From Brachionus rotundiformis (lineage: Eukaryota; Rotifera; Eurotatoria; Ploima; Brachionidae): a stretch of DNA of 64,000 nt. Positions 1-11,710 of the stretch are shown here, in pieces (position 1 is the stretch's first letter; each line of letters opens with the position of its first letter). Location of the stretch: positions 5,142,767 to 5,206,766 of the forward strand of contig JAESIW010000020.1 in assembly GCA_016802295.1 (NCBI GenBank). Direction: 5' to 3'. The notes under the pieces were generated by a model, which was not told where the DNA came from, searched no databases, and saw nothing but the letters and a program-made list of their open reading frames with translations. Both the position numbers and the translations under genes were made by a program.

Positions 1-1
1 A

Positions 2-433
2 TACGTAGCCAAATTGGAGTATGAAATCAAAGAAACGGAAGAAAAGCGTCGCAAATTTTTACTTGACTACAATTTGTTGGAATTAGAATCAAGTGATGAA
101 AACAAAAGTCCCAAAAACGATCTAGAAAATACTCACCTCGAAATAGATGTAAATATCAACAGTTCAGATAAGATGAGCGCAAATACAAGTCCAAATTCAA
201 TATGCGAGTCCATTAATGATCAATCATTCTCTGAAGAATTGTCAAAAAAGCCAAAAAAATCCAAGAAATCTCCTAAATCGAATCAAAATAATAGTTCCAA
301 TAGAAATAGCACGTCACCGATGGTACTTCATGGAAGTCCATTTATAGTATACTCTCTTCAAGATTATGACATACTTGAAGATTGGTCGATTATAAAAATG
401 CACAAGAATCTAAATAAGATATCTTCAAAATAG
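2..433 (+). CDS. BRMS1L: BRMS1/BRMS1L-like Sin3-HDAC corepressor subunit, 3' exon (partial)
   Basis: This is the last exon of a gene that enters from the left edge, open from base 2 to the TAG at 431-433. The family (BRMS1, BRMS1L, SUDS3/Sds3) are coiled-coil subunits of the nuclear Sin3-HDAC corepressor. What I see: a charged helical start (KLEYEIKETEEKRRKFLL), a Ser/Asn/Lys-rich linker, then SPFIVYSLQDYDILEDW, which aligns closely with the BRMS1L segment GPYIVYMLQDLDILEDW. The protein stops about 16 residues after that motif, whereas vertebrate BRMS1L continues for roughly 100 residues with a C-terminal domain, so this form is short or has an unseen alternative 3' exon. The assignment to the BRMS1 branch rests on the LQDxDILEDW motif. 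Confidence 0.8.
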   Translation, partial: YVAKLEYEIKETEEKRRKFLLDYNLLELESSDENKSPKNDLENTHLEIDVNINSSDKMSANTSPNSICESINDQSFSEELSKKPKKSKKSPKSNQNNSSNRNSTSPMVLHGSPFIVYSLQDYDILEDWSIIKMHKNLNKISSK

Positions 434-3075
434 TGCCATTTTTTTAAAAAATTATTAAGATATGATTAAAAATTTAATCGTTTGAAACATTTTTTTGTTT
501 TTGTCCTTTTTAAAATAATGCAAATAAATTTGAAATTTGTAAGATATTTTGTATTGAATAAATGAAGTAATTATAATTAATTTTGTTGAAAAACAGAATT
601 AACAAGGTTTTTACCCCAAATCTTTCAATAGATGAATATTTGTATGCTAAATTTTGAAAAAAAGTGTTATGATATAAATTTTGTCAACGATAATTTATGG
701 TAAATATTTTATTCCATTTGAAATTTTTTTGTTTTTAAATAATAAAATATGGATTGAGGATTTTAAGAAATATAATTTATTTGGTGGATATAACTAGTTA
801 AGTTTTTTTTCTATATTAGCTGTTCTTCACTTTTACGATAGGTAGCGTAGAAGAGTCTAATTCTAAATTTCATCAACTTATTACAAAGAATGTGATCAAA
901 TTGATGAAAAAAAAACTAAATGGGTTAGAAATTTAGGACATTTGTATTCATTTTTGATTAAGTCAATTTTTTTTTTTTAATTAATGAATTTTTTAAAATG
1001 ATCCCAATAGGGTCGCAGTATTATTATTATCATCGTTTAAATAATATCTGAATAATGAGATTAAAGCATTAATATTAAAACCAAAAAGAATAAAATCAAA
1101 ACAGAATCTTTGCATGAAGCATACCTACATTGAATTTTTTCATTTTAGATGGATTTATTATCTTTCCAGAGAGATAATTATAGAGATTTTTTCGTTCTTT
1201 GAAACAATTTTTTAAAAAAAGTTCTCTCACTGATTTTATCGCATGAAGCTTTGTCCAGATAAGCATTCAAAATGAGGTCTATACTCCATTAGGTTGTATT
1301 TGGCAAAATTTAATTATATGTGTCAAGCGGCATATTGAAGTTTATGATCAAAATTTAATGATCATGCTCAAAAATTATTTTTTCAAAATTTATTAAATAA
1401 AAATTTTAATGCAGAAGTAGATTTTAATGTGATACAAAGGATGTTAAGCCATAACCGAGTATTCTGAATGCATAAAATGTTGGCAGAAATTTGTATACAT
1501 TAAAAATAAATTTTAAATTTTTTTTCAATTTCAAGGTTAATCAACAGGCTATTCTCCATGTCATAAAGACCGATTAACACTCCATTTATTTAAATAAAAT
1601 AAATTTTTCAAATTAGAAATAAATTGTTTATAAATTATTTAAAAAAGTAAAACATTGAAATATTTAAATTAGATATTTAATTTAATTGGTATCCTATTTA
1701 ACAGCGTAACTAATTTATATCACCACTCAATTTTTTATAACTCATAATCCACTCTTAAGAAAAATTTAAACCTTCCCATTTCAAATTTTTTACACTTGAA
1801 TTTATTAATTTAATTTATCTTAACTTCTAAAATGCTGTCTATAAAGAAGTACATTTACTTCTATAAAGACTTGGATGAAATTCGCCAAACCATTATATTT
1901 CAATTCAAAAGTCAGAATGATGTTCTACCCTGGTAACAAGGATATTAAAAATATCATATTATTATTGATAAATATTCAGCTGGATAGAAAATTCTTGGAG
2001 AAAATTTCAAACTGAATATTTTAAACAAAGAAATAGCCTTAAGTGCTAAGCATAAATTTTGTGCTGGTATAGACCACTATATCACAGTAACTACTACCAC
2101 TACTTTATCAATTGTAATTAAAAAAAATTGAGCTGTATTCTAAAATTCGTCATTTAAAGTCAGTGGTGGCGCCAGAAAGTTGAAAATGGTGTGGCGTACT
2201 TCAAGACCTAAAAGAAGGGAAGAATTCGTTCTTTAGGGGGTCTACTAAATAGTAATGATATTTTTAAATCAGTTTTTTAAAAAAATATTATCTTATTTAC
2301 TAAATTCAAAACAAAGTAGAGCAAAAAAATTAATTCACTGGAAAAATTTAACTAATTAAACAAAATTAAATAAAATATTTTAGTCTTCTATTCTTTAAAT
2401 TAAAACCTAAAGACTAATAATAGCCTAATCTTCCTTATTAATTAAAATAAAATGTTAATAAAAATTGCACAATAACATCTAAATAATATTTAAAAAAATT
2501 TAAAAAAACGAGTAAAAATTAAATAATACTTAACACCAATATTAACCAAAATTTTTGAAAAATATTTATTTTTTAATGAGAAAAAGACAAAAATAAATAT
2601 TCATTTGAAATTCAATACCTTTAATTTTTTTAAAAGTATTATCAAACTAAAAATCAATAGATTTTTATTGAATTTTATTCGAGTTTTTTCTTACACAAAA
2701 AGCGTGAAAATTTTTTTTCTAAAATGTCCCAAAAAAATTAAAAAATGACTAATCAAACTTAATAAATGTAATTTTAAAATAATGCCTAGGTCAACAAAAG
2801 TCCGATATAACTAACTAATAAGCTAAATAAAGAAAAACGCATTAATTTTTTTTTTTGAGTAAATTTACACTTTGAATAAACACAAAAACAAATTCCTTAG
2901 AAACAAGTCAATTTAGCGATTTTCAGAAGTTTGAAAAACAACTTTATTATTTATAATTTATTAAAATTAACCCAATTCGAAACCAAAACAAAAACTAACT
3001 CTAGAGAAAAAAGAAATCTCAATCGCAAAATTTACAAAAAAAATCACGCTTAGTTGAATATTTTTTTTGGACAAT
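434..3075. other. intergenic, AT-rich
   Basis: No convincing gene. AATAAA-type motifs lie shortly after the BRMS1-like stop. A short, less AT-rich stretch around 2160-2250 differs in composition from its surroundings and could be a decayed repeat, but has no recognisable coding content. Confidence 0.5.
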
Positions 3076-4272
3076 ATGGCAGAGGAAACCGTCGGCAAAA
3101 GCAACATTTTTCTGACAATTGTTTGTGCTTTGATATTGATCACCAGTTTTATATTCAACTTTTCATTTTTAATTACACTACTCAAACTAAGAAGGCTAAA
3201 TCGAATTGATAAATCAAATTTTTTACTCACTCATTTAATATTTGCTGACTTTCTGTGCTCATTTTTTATCCTAGTGCCAAGCGGTTACGCAGTATACAAC
3301 TCAAACTCGCTTGGTTTTGACGGCTGCCGAGTTCAAACATTTTTTACCACACTTTTTTTAGGCATCACATTTCACGGGTTAATGGTTCTCACAATTGAGC
3401 GATTTATTAAATACCAATTTCCAATATGGCACATAAACAATTTTACCAAGCGGCTTAAGTATGACAAGAATGAGAAATTGTTGACCAAATCTTCCGGTCA
3501 CAAAGTATTTATAATTATTGGACTTATTTGGCTACTGGATATATTTGTGGCATTCATTCCATTTTTTGCCAATTTCTCCGACATCCAATACTTTTCCATT
3601 CAAACTCAGTGTGATTATATTTATGAAAAATTTCAATGGTGGCTGTGGTTTTTCTTCTGGTTTTCGCTTACCATACCATTTTTTGTTGGAATTGTATTTT
3701 CAATTTTAACCATTAGACTAATATTTATCTTTAAACGAAAAATTGATTTTATTAAGAAACAAAATAATTCTGAAAACCATGATAATAATATAAAGGACAT
3801 TACCAGGTTAAAAGATAATGTTGTCTATTATGAACACTTAATCGATGAGACCAAAGCGGAAAGCGAGAGAAATGATTTTCATGTGAGAAACCAACTTCTG
3901 GCTCAGTTCAAATACAGCACAGAAAGTGGCAAAGCAATTTCAACTTTAATCATTTTGGTACTAAGCTATTGTCTAATTTTTCCTACTTTTGTTATACATT
4001 TTTACCGAACATACAATACCAGCAATGAAAATTATGATGACGAAAATGTGGTACAGCGTCCTGTGTACACCTCATTTGTGTGGATTTCGTTTTCGACATT
4101 AATTGTCAAGTCATTGGTGTTTTTAATACAGAATGAATATTTTAGAAATGCATTTAATCAAGCAGCAAATATCAGAGGATTTAAGGGATTTTTTGATTTT
4201 GAAAAAAAGGATAAAGAATCGAATAAACACAAACGAATTGAGGAGATTTCTTCAGGAGAGCCCAAAGTATGA
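3076..4272 (+). CDS. orphan rhodopsin-like seven-transmembrane receptor
   Basis: Single-exon gene of 398 residues; the first ATG is at 3076 (an in-frame TTG upstream is not a likely start). Seven hydrophobic segments can be placed: TM1 about 11-36, TM2 50-70 with FADFL carrying the conserved Asp58, TM3 85-108 starting at Cys84 and ending in ERF in place of DRY, TM4 145-166, TM5 about 192-220, TM6 about 290-312 and TM7 about 335-355. The third intracellular loop is long, charged and Asn-rich (about 70 residues). TM6 has FP but lacks the CWxP signature, and TM7 lacks NPxxY (it reads LVFLIQNEYF), so it is an atypical class-A receptor. Ligand and coupling cannot be inferred. AATAAA motifs follow the stop near 4313 and 4377. 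Confidence 0.75.
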   Translation: MAEETVGKSNIFLTIVCALILITSFIFNFSFLITLLKLRRLNRIDKSNFLLTHLIFADFLCSFFILVPSGYAVYNSNSLGFDGCRVQTFFTTLFLGITFHGLMVLTIERFIKYQFPIWHINNFTKRLKYDKNEKLLTKSSGHKVFIIIGLIWLLDIFVAFIPFFANFSDIQYFSIQTQCDYIYEKFQWWLWFFFWFSLTIPFFVGIVFSILTIRLIFIFKRKIDFIKKQNNSENHDNNIKDITRLKDNVVYYEHLIDETKAESERNDFHVRNQLLAQFKYSTESGKAISTLIILVLSYCLIFPTFVIHFYRTYNTSNENYDDENVVQRPVYTSFVWISFSTLIVKSLVFLIQNEYFRNAFNQAANIRGFKGFFDFEKKDKESNKHKRIEEISSGEPKV

Positions 4273-6205
4273 TTCGGAGATAAATCATAAAGCATATTTT
4301 TTTATTGTTTTTAATAAACTATTTAATTATTTTATCAAAAAAAAATTTTTATATCAAATTGTTCATATTTATGAGAATAAATTTTAAGTCTAATAATTTT
4401 CGTGAGTCTCGGTACATCTTATTTTTTTCTTCAATTCTTAGCTTGAATTTTATTGCTTAAAAATTTTTTTATTTAAACTTTAAGAATATTACCAATTAAT
4501 TTTGTTTATGAATTGGAGCACTAATGTATAGTTCTGTTTGTATTTGTTGAAAATTTTTGAAAAAATATTAAATAATATATGACTCGAAATCAATTAGTAC
4601 ATCAAAATTGTAAAATAAAGTTATTTTATTTTTAATAGATAAAAAAATTTAGAATTCTTCGAATTTTCTGGTATCAGGTTTGAAAAATATTTGTCCCAAG
4701 ATGCTGCATTGATGATAATTACCTTAAACAAACTTTAAGATACCTGAAACTAAATAAAAAATATAATATCATTAAAAAATAATTATTTTTGGTTATAGAT
4801 CGGAAAAATTAGGACCTAAATTAAGAAAAAAGATAAAGAATTCAATCCAATTTTTATCAAAATTATTTTAAGACTAAATTTGATTCAGACTCAGCTGGTT
4901 TTGGCGTCTTAAGACTGTTATTGATGCAAATCATGACTTAGTATTGTGGACTTAAGTCTCATGGGCCTATTTTATTAAAAAATATTACAAAGCTCTGATC
5001 AATGACAAACAAATTAAAATCAGTGAAAAAATGAAAATAGTTATCGCTCATAGAAGTAGTTTTCTCTCTAATTATGGTGTTTTATTTTTAAATTAAGTTA
5101 TAACTAAATGAAAAATAGGTTTAATCACGTGGTTAGAAAAAATAAACTTTACCTTGTATTGAATTAGCAACAAGAAAAATATTTATAAGAGCTTAGAGGA
5201 CATATTTGACATACATTTATTAAAAACTCAAAATTTGATTTTTTTTTAATTAGTTATTTTATTTTTATAACAATTAAAAAAGTTTTTGTGCCTTAAACTT
5301 AAAATGAAAATACACAAATCAGGTGAAAAAAATGTTGAAAATTTATTTGTTAAGAATTGAACTATTGATGATATAATTTTTTCTTCAATCAATATTAGTT
5401 TTTAATTAAATAAATATCCTTCATTAATTTATGAAAAAATATTGTCCATAAAGACAATTAAGTTAAATAAAAGAAAATTAATGGAAAAAGTTTAAATTGA
5501 TTCCTGATATTTAAAAAAACTACTTTACTTTTTCTAATTTATAGTACAATTTCTTTTTAACAATACTTAAATTTCCGCTGATTATCATGTCAAATCAGCT
5601 ATGTAACTTTTAAGATTCTCATTAGCTGAGGTTTCACTTACTTATTAAATTTAAATTTTTACCCATTATCACATTTTTAAATTAATTTTCTTATCAATTT
5701 ATAGTTTTAATTTTTAAAATGTCAAAGTTACCAAAAGAAAATGGTCTAAAAAAGTCTGAATTTAACAATTGATTTAAGAAATATTAACCAATTTATAAAA
5801 ATTCATATTTTTCAAACACTTAATTAAATTAAAAAAGATTTAGAATAATTTAAAAATTTAAAGATTGAGTTTTAAATAATTTAAAATTCTACCGTTTTCC
5901 TTAATTATCATGCTGGTAAAACAAAATTTAAAAATCAATACTATTGACTTTGAAAGACCAATACAAATATTAAATTTTTGTTTTGTTTTATTCTGCTATC
6001 TTTGGTAATGTTCTTTTTTATCAAAATGCACAATAAAAATTTAATGGTAAAATATAAACTTTTAATTAAAAAGTTTGAAACTAAAAAAATTAGTGATTTT
6101 TTATCTCAAGAGTTAGCTCTCAAACACATGACCAAATAAAATTAAGAGAAAAAGCCTTTTTTCTTTAGAAATATATGTACAAACTTTAACATTAATGGTA
6201 AAAAT
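4273..6205. other. intergenic, AT-rich
   Basis: About 1.9 kb with homopolymer runs and frequent stops in all frames. I see no gene or clear repeat. Confidence 0.5.
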
Positions 6206-9200
6206 ATGGCTGAAACAGTTGAGCAAAACGAACCAACAGCCATTGAGTTGGAAGACAACACGAATGAAAAAGGGACAAAGACCAAAGAATTTGTAACTAA
6301 ATTATTCAATTTATTCATTGTTATTTTTATTTTTTGCTTAAGGACTTTCATGTTGCTTCACGATTAATAAAAGATTCTAGAGATTTGGAAAATTTAACTT
6401 TTGGAAAAACAGAAAACAATTTAAAGTAATTTATAACTAAAAAAAAATTATATTTTCATTTAAAGACTTTATCTAGAGCATACGAATCATATTTGAATCC
6501 AATTTTTGTATCATTTATAAATATTCTATTCATTATTCATTTGCTACTTCCTTTAATAGAAGAACCGTCTTTATTTAAAGTTCATTATTTGATTCCATCG
6601 TTTATCGAAATGTTTTGCTTACTTGCCTATTCAATTAGATGGTTTCAGTCTTTTGATTTTCAAATCCGTGGCTATTTTTTCAATGATAAAAAAAATTATA
6701 TTTCCTTAATAGCCATTGTTGCAATTTTAATCGACTTAATCATTTATATAACAATTAAAGAGAAAATAATTAATTCAATTAGGTACACAAGATTTTTGAG
6801 AGTTTTGCTCTATGTAAACATGTACGAAGGAAAAGAGCTGCGAAGAGCAATGAGAAATGTTCGTAAGACTATACCTGATATAATAAATGTTTTCTCCTTG
6901 TTTTTTGTATCTTTATTGATATTTTCTTTTGTTGGCTGGCAGCTTTTCAGAAGAAAAACGTAAATTAAAATATTTGAATAATTCTTTATTTACTTATTTA
7001 AATTAATAAATTTAATAATTTCTAGAGATTCTAAAGGCAAACAACTAACTTATGCAAATGGTCAAGATTTATACTTTCAGAATTTTGAAGACTCTTTATG
7101 GGATCTTTATGTAGCCGTGACCACTGCCAACTTTCCTGATGTCATGTAAAAAAAAGCTTAATAGTGGAAATTTTTTTAAAATAAAATCTCAAAAGGATGC
7201 CTGCCTATGATCTGAATGGGGCTTATGTCATATTTTTCCTTATCTTTATGTTGGTTAATTTGTACATTTTTATAAATATAATCCTGGCTACAATTTACAC
7301 AAATTATAAAAAGCATTTAAAAGAGGAAGTGAAAGAGACAATAAAGCTAAAACGTGACAAAATGGAGGACGCTTTTAACATGATAAGGGTTCCCATTAGA
7401 TTGTTGGAAAGCAAAGATAAAGAAAACTTAGACATGGACACTGAAATGATCAGATCGGAACATCAGTGTGTAATTGGCAAAAGTATATTTAGTAAATTGA
7501 TGGGGCTTGTTAATCCAAAAATAAAAAATCATCAGATAGATGCATTATTTAGAATTTTAGATTTTGATAACAATGGAATATTAAGTAATTAAATGTGGTA
7601 GAAAATAAATTAAAAAACTCACAAACATTAAAAGCTTTTAAGGAATTTGTTTATTTAGCTGATCTATTGAATATTAAAATGTCCGAAAAACACGATAGAA
7701 AAACCTTATTTGAAATTTATATTCCTGAAATTTACAATGGAAGATGGAGCACATTTATCAAAAAACTTGTTCGTCATAAGTAATAGTTTTCTGTTTGAAT
7801 CTGAGTCTATAATTTAAGAAAAATATATTTTTAAAGAATATTTCAAATGTTTTTTGACTTTATGATCTTACTAAATATAATATTTGTCATTATTGATCCC
7901 AATAGTGGCGTGGAGTGGTTTTTTTTAACCGGATTTTTGGTAGAAATTATTCTTAAAATTTATACTGATGGAATAATTGAATTTATAAAAAAATATTGGA
8001 ACATGTAAAAATTAAAAATATATTTTAACTGTTTTAATTTTTAATTTTAAAAAAGATTTGATACAATTGTTATTTTTGGAGGTTTAATAGCCGGTATTGT
8101 TGATGCCACAATTCCAAAATCGGCGGATGTCAAAGGAGGTTGTTAATTTTTGTGTTTCTTAAAATTTAAATAGTAAAAATGTTTAATGTTCTAGGTGCAA
8201 CCGAGTTTTTTGAGATAGTTCTTATCTTACGGTCATTGCGCTTGCTAAAATTTGTAGCCTCAATAAATCGGTATTTTTTCTAAAAATTTTTCCTTATATT
8301 AACTTAAAATCAAATCTAAAAGCTTCCGGACTATCATCACAACCATTGCTATGATCACTCCGTCATTGCTCACTTACGCAAAACTCTTGATGTTCATATT
8401 CTACATTTTTTCAATGATAGGAATGGAAATTTTCAATGATAAGATAAATGATTATAATACCAATGATCCTAATTGTGGAAATATCAATTTGAATGGAACC
8501 GACTTTGCCAAGTACAATCATTTAGAAAATTAATTTTATATATTTTTTATTTTACAAAGACTGAAGTATTGCAAGAATAATTTTTCTTCATTTTTAAATT
8601 CTCTAGTACTTCTTTTTGAGTTCATGGTGGTAAATCAATGGCACAGTAATTATTTATTTTAAAAAATAATAAAAAGAATATTCTAATAAAAATTATCTAG
8701 TACTCAGCAAGGGATTTGAAAAAGCCTTAAACTCAAAATGGACACGACTTTATTTTTTTTCGTTTCATATTAGTTGTGTTATTATTTCCTTAAAGTAAAA
8801 TTTATTTATTTTTTCAAAATTATTCTATTACAAAATTATACTAAAAGTATATTCACAGCATTTATAATCGAAGCATTTTTGCTCGAATACGAAACAGAAG
8901 ATAGTGCTGATAAGTCTTCTAGTTCAGCATTAGAAAAAAGAATATTGGAGTTAAATTTAGCATTTGAAGATGAAAAAAAAGAAGAGCTGACGTAACTTTA
9001 AATTTGAAAAATTAATTATTTTTATTAATTTTCTTAAAGAAATAATGAAAGTCAGAATCTTTCGTCCGTGGTTAAGGATTTTTTCAAAAGTATTAAGGAA
9101 ATTGCTGTTTATGATAAATCAACTGCTGAATCAACTGGTTTAAATGAGTTGAAATTTCATATAAATGGAAAAAATGCCAAACCAGTTGAAATTCTTTTAC

Positions 9201-9250
9201 AGAGAATGTTTTACAATGAAATTAATATTTCAAAAGATGATTTAAATTAA
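6206..9250 (+). CDS. TPCN: two-pore channel (TPCN1/TPCN2-type endolysosomal cation channel)
   Basis: Fourteen exons: 6206-6292, 6343-6425, 6477-6959, 7026-7145, 7196-7584, 7635-7779, 7837-8004, 8056-8138, 8195-8270, 8323-8511, 8560-8645, 8701-8794, 8848-8991, 9040-9250. They sum to 785 codons plus stop, the usual TPC length. TPCs are two-domain (2 x 6 TM) voltage-gated-like channels of endosomes and lysosomes. Domain I spans residues about 60-300, with filter I reading TTANFPDVMMPAYD near 250-262. A linker EF-hand-like loop, DFDNNGILTFKEF, is near 380-392 and is restored only by removing the intron 7585-7634. Domain II includes an S4-like LRSLRLLKFV and filter II MVVNQWHI near 633. The C-terminal LLQRMFYNEI also matches the family. 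The sequence does not let me choose TPC1 or TPC2. The Phe in filter I replaces a residue that is Asn in human TPC1 and TPC2. Confidence 0.93.
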
Positions 9251-10017
9251 GCGGAAAAAAAATTGTTTTCTATCAACTCTTTAATTTAAAAATTAATATT
9301 AAAAAAATAAAAAAAAGCTAAAATTTTTTCATTTTGTTAAAATTTACTATCATTTTGAATTAAAAATTTTTAAAACGATAAAAACACTGATTAAAATATT
9401 TTACATCACAAAAAAAGTATTTCTATAGATATAATTTGAAAAAATACAGTCGAAACTATTTTATCCGGAGCTGCTTTATAAAAAAATTAAGCAACAGCAG
9501 CAGAATGATTAATTAAATTATATAGAATTATTCTAAAAAAACTTGGCTTTTTAAAAGAAAGTTATAATTTCTTTTATTAAGTCAAAAATTATTAAAAATA
9601 TTCAATGAATTGCTTTTATAATTGAATAGTCTAATAAATGGTGGCATTGAACAAAAAAATTTCAATGAAGCAGATTTTTTGTTTTTTCTTAAGCAAAATT
9701 AAACAAACAAAACAAACAAATTTTATCTATTTCAAAATTTTATTTTATTTATATATAATTAAAAAATTCAGAAAATTAAAAAAATAATGAAAGTATTAAT
9801 TAAGTTTAATTTTTTTTGCCAAGATTTTTATTTTGGATTTTACCAAGTGGTAATTCAGATGATTCTATTCCAGATAAGAACTATCTGGTTTGAAGCAAGT
9901 AGTTCTGACAATCGGTTAAAAGGAGCTAAAATATAATTAGATTATTAAAAGAATTTTGATGGATTTTCTCCTTTTATTACGTGATTACTTTAAAAATTAA
10001 ATTAATTATTTTTTCGT
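9251..10017. other. intergenic, AT-rich
   Basis: Gap between the convergent TPC and FLYWCH genes. No coding content or repeat recognised. Confidence 0.5.
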
Positions 10018-10590
10018 TTAAATTGACCATCTTTTTGTCATAAATTTTCTTGGAAATTTATGGTGAAAGTTTGTTTTTTGACTTGATTTATGGCTAAATT
10101 TTACTTTAATGATTCTTTTTTGTAAATTTTTTTCTTTTTTTCGTAGAGTGCTAGAAACATTTTTAAAAACTGGGAATTTATCTTCATAAGCTTTGTCAAG
10201 TATGTTGGATTTAATCTGATTTTTTTTATAACAGGTCTCTAACGAACTGGATATGTTCTTTATTGCCTAAAATAAATAGCTTACGAATCACTGTTTAAAT
10301 TTTTTAAAAATAAATACTTCTTTTTTAAGGTCTTGAGTTGTTTTTAAAATTGTTATTTCGGAATCGGTCAAAGCATGATGGCAATGTCTACCATTTTGTT
10401 TAATAACGATGTCATTTTTTATTTTGATACTTGCATAGCAATTTTTCTCACTGCAAATATATCTGGCAGAAGAATCCTTGTTGGTTGTTTTCCACCAGTA
10501 GCGATAATTCTCGTAAATTGCTACTGGATGCGAATTCTTAATTGTTTCAATGCCAAAATTACTAGAAATATAAACTATCGTTTCAGCCAT
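10018..10590 (-). CDS. short FLYWCH zinc-finger protein
   Basis: Two exons on the minus strand, 10318-10590 and 10018-10266, separated by a 51-nt GT-AG intron, giving 173 residues. The N-terminal 65 residues form one FLYWCH-type zinc finger: an aromatic pair in YRYWWK, then CSEKNC, and a closing GRHCHH, equivalent to the GHCHQ of known FLYWCH fingers. The remaining 100 residues are Lys-rich, with a FPVFKNVSSTLRKK segment of the kind that follows FLYWCH fingers in Mutator-like transposon proteins. No transposase catalytic domain follows, so it is either a domesticated or truncated transposon gene or a small DNA-binding protein. The finger is clear; the splice and C-terminus are inferred from frame. 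Confidence 0.7.
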
Positions 10591-11710
10591 TTGATGAATT
10601 TAAATCAATTTATAATCAAATAATACTAATAATTAGACTTAGATTTTCCTACAAAACCATCTAATTTTGAAGACATTCTTTAATTTTGGGCCTATTTTTT
10701 TAAGTTAATAATTATTTGAAAATTAATGACAATCAATTAAAATAGTGAAATTTTTATTATTATCTAATAGCTATTTTATATAATTTTTGACTAAAATTTT
10801 TTGTTTAAAGCATTTTATACGATAATAAGTTTACGTCATTGGCCTCCTTGTTTTGAATTTGACACTAAATTTCTTGATTAAATAAAAAAATTAGCTTCCG
10901 TATTTGTCATTTAATATAATATGTTTAAATTTTACATTTTAAACCAACGTTGGAAGATGGTAAAGATGAATTTAATCTGCATATAACAACTAAAACTCCA
11001 ACTTAATATTCATATTATTTTATTTAATATCAGAGTTATTAAATACTACACTACTTGATCAATTTTAAGTATCTAAGATAGAACATTTCTGAAGAATATA
11101 AATTTAAAACCAAAATAAAAATATTTCTACACAAGTGTTTTAAATGACAGGTATCTCTTTTTTTTTTGATAAATTACAATCATCAAGTATTAATTTTTAA
11201 ATATCTTTTTATCTTTAATAGATCTATTGAATTATAGTTTAGTTTAACACTAGAAAGTCCGAGGAAGTTTTAAAACCCCTTTTTAAAAAATATAAACTTG
11301 AATATTTTCTCAAAGAACTAAAGTTATCAGAAACTACTCAACGAAACTTAAAATCAACTTGTAATACTTAAATTTTTTAATCATATTTTAAATAAATTTT
11401 TTCTATTTTTTTTTGATATTTTAATTTGGAATTTTTGTAATTGATCAGCCGGCCTTTCTAGTGTTAATAAATACTATTTTAATCTTAAAAAAAATATTTT
11501 ATTTATATAATCAGATTTAGCTGAATTTTTTATTAAATTAAATTACACTTAATTTAAGAATCATCAAATATACAATGATCAGATAATATTTACATAATTT
11601 TTTATTTTTTCTTTAAATTAATTTAACAAATTTTATGAAAAAGATAATGGATAAAAAATTACAAAGTTTACTTTAAAAAATAAAAAACAAACGATTAAAA
11701 GATGAATGGT
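10591..11710. other. intergenic, AT-rich
   Basis: Separates the FLYWCH gene and the next minus-strand gene. No gene or repeat recognised. Confidence 0.5.

Noticed and set aside
7585..7601. A 17-nt GT...AG micro-intron in the TPC gene that would also restore frame.
   Set aside because: The 50-nt intron 7585-7634 uses the same donor, restores frame and gives a proper EF-hand loop (NNGILTFKEF), and its length matches the other introns.
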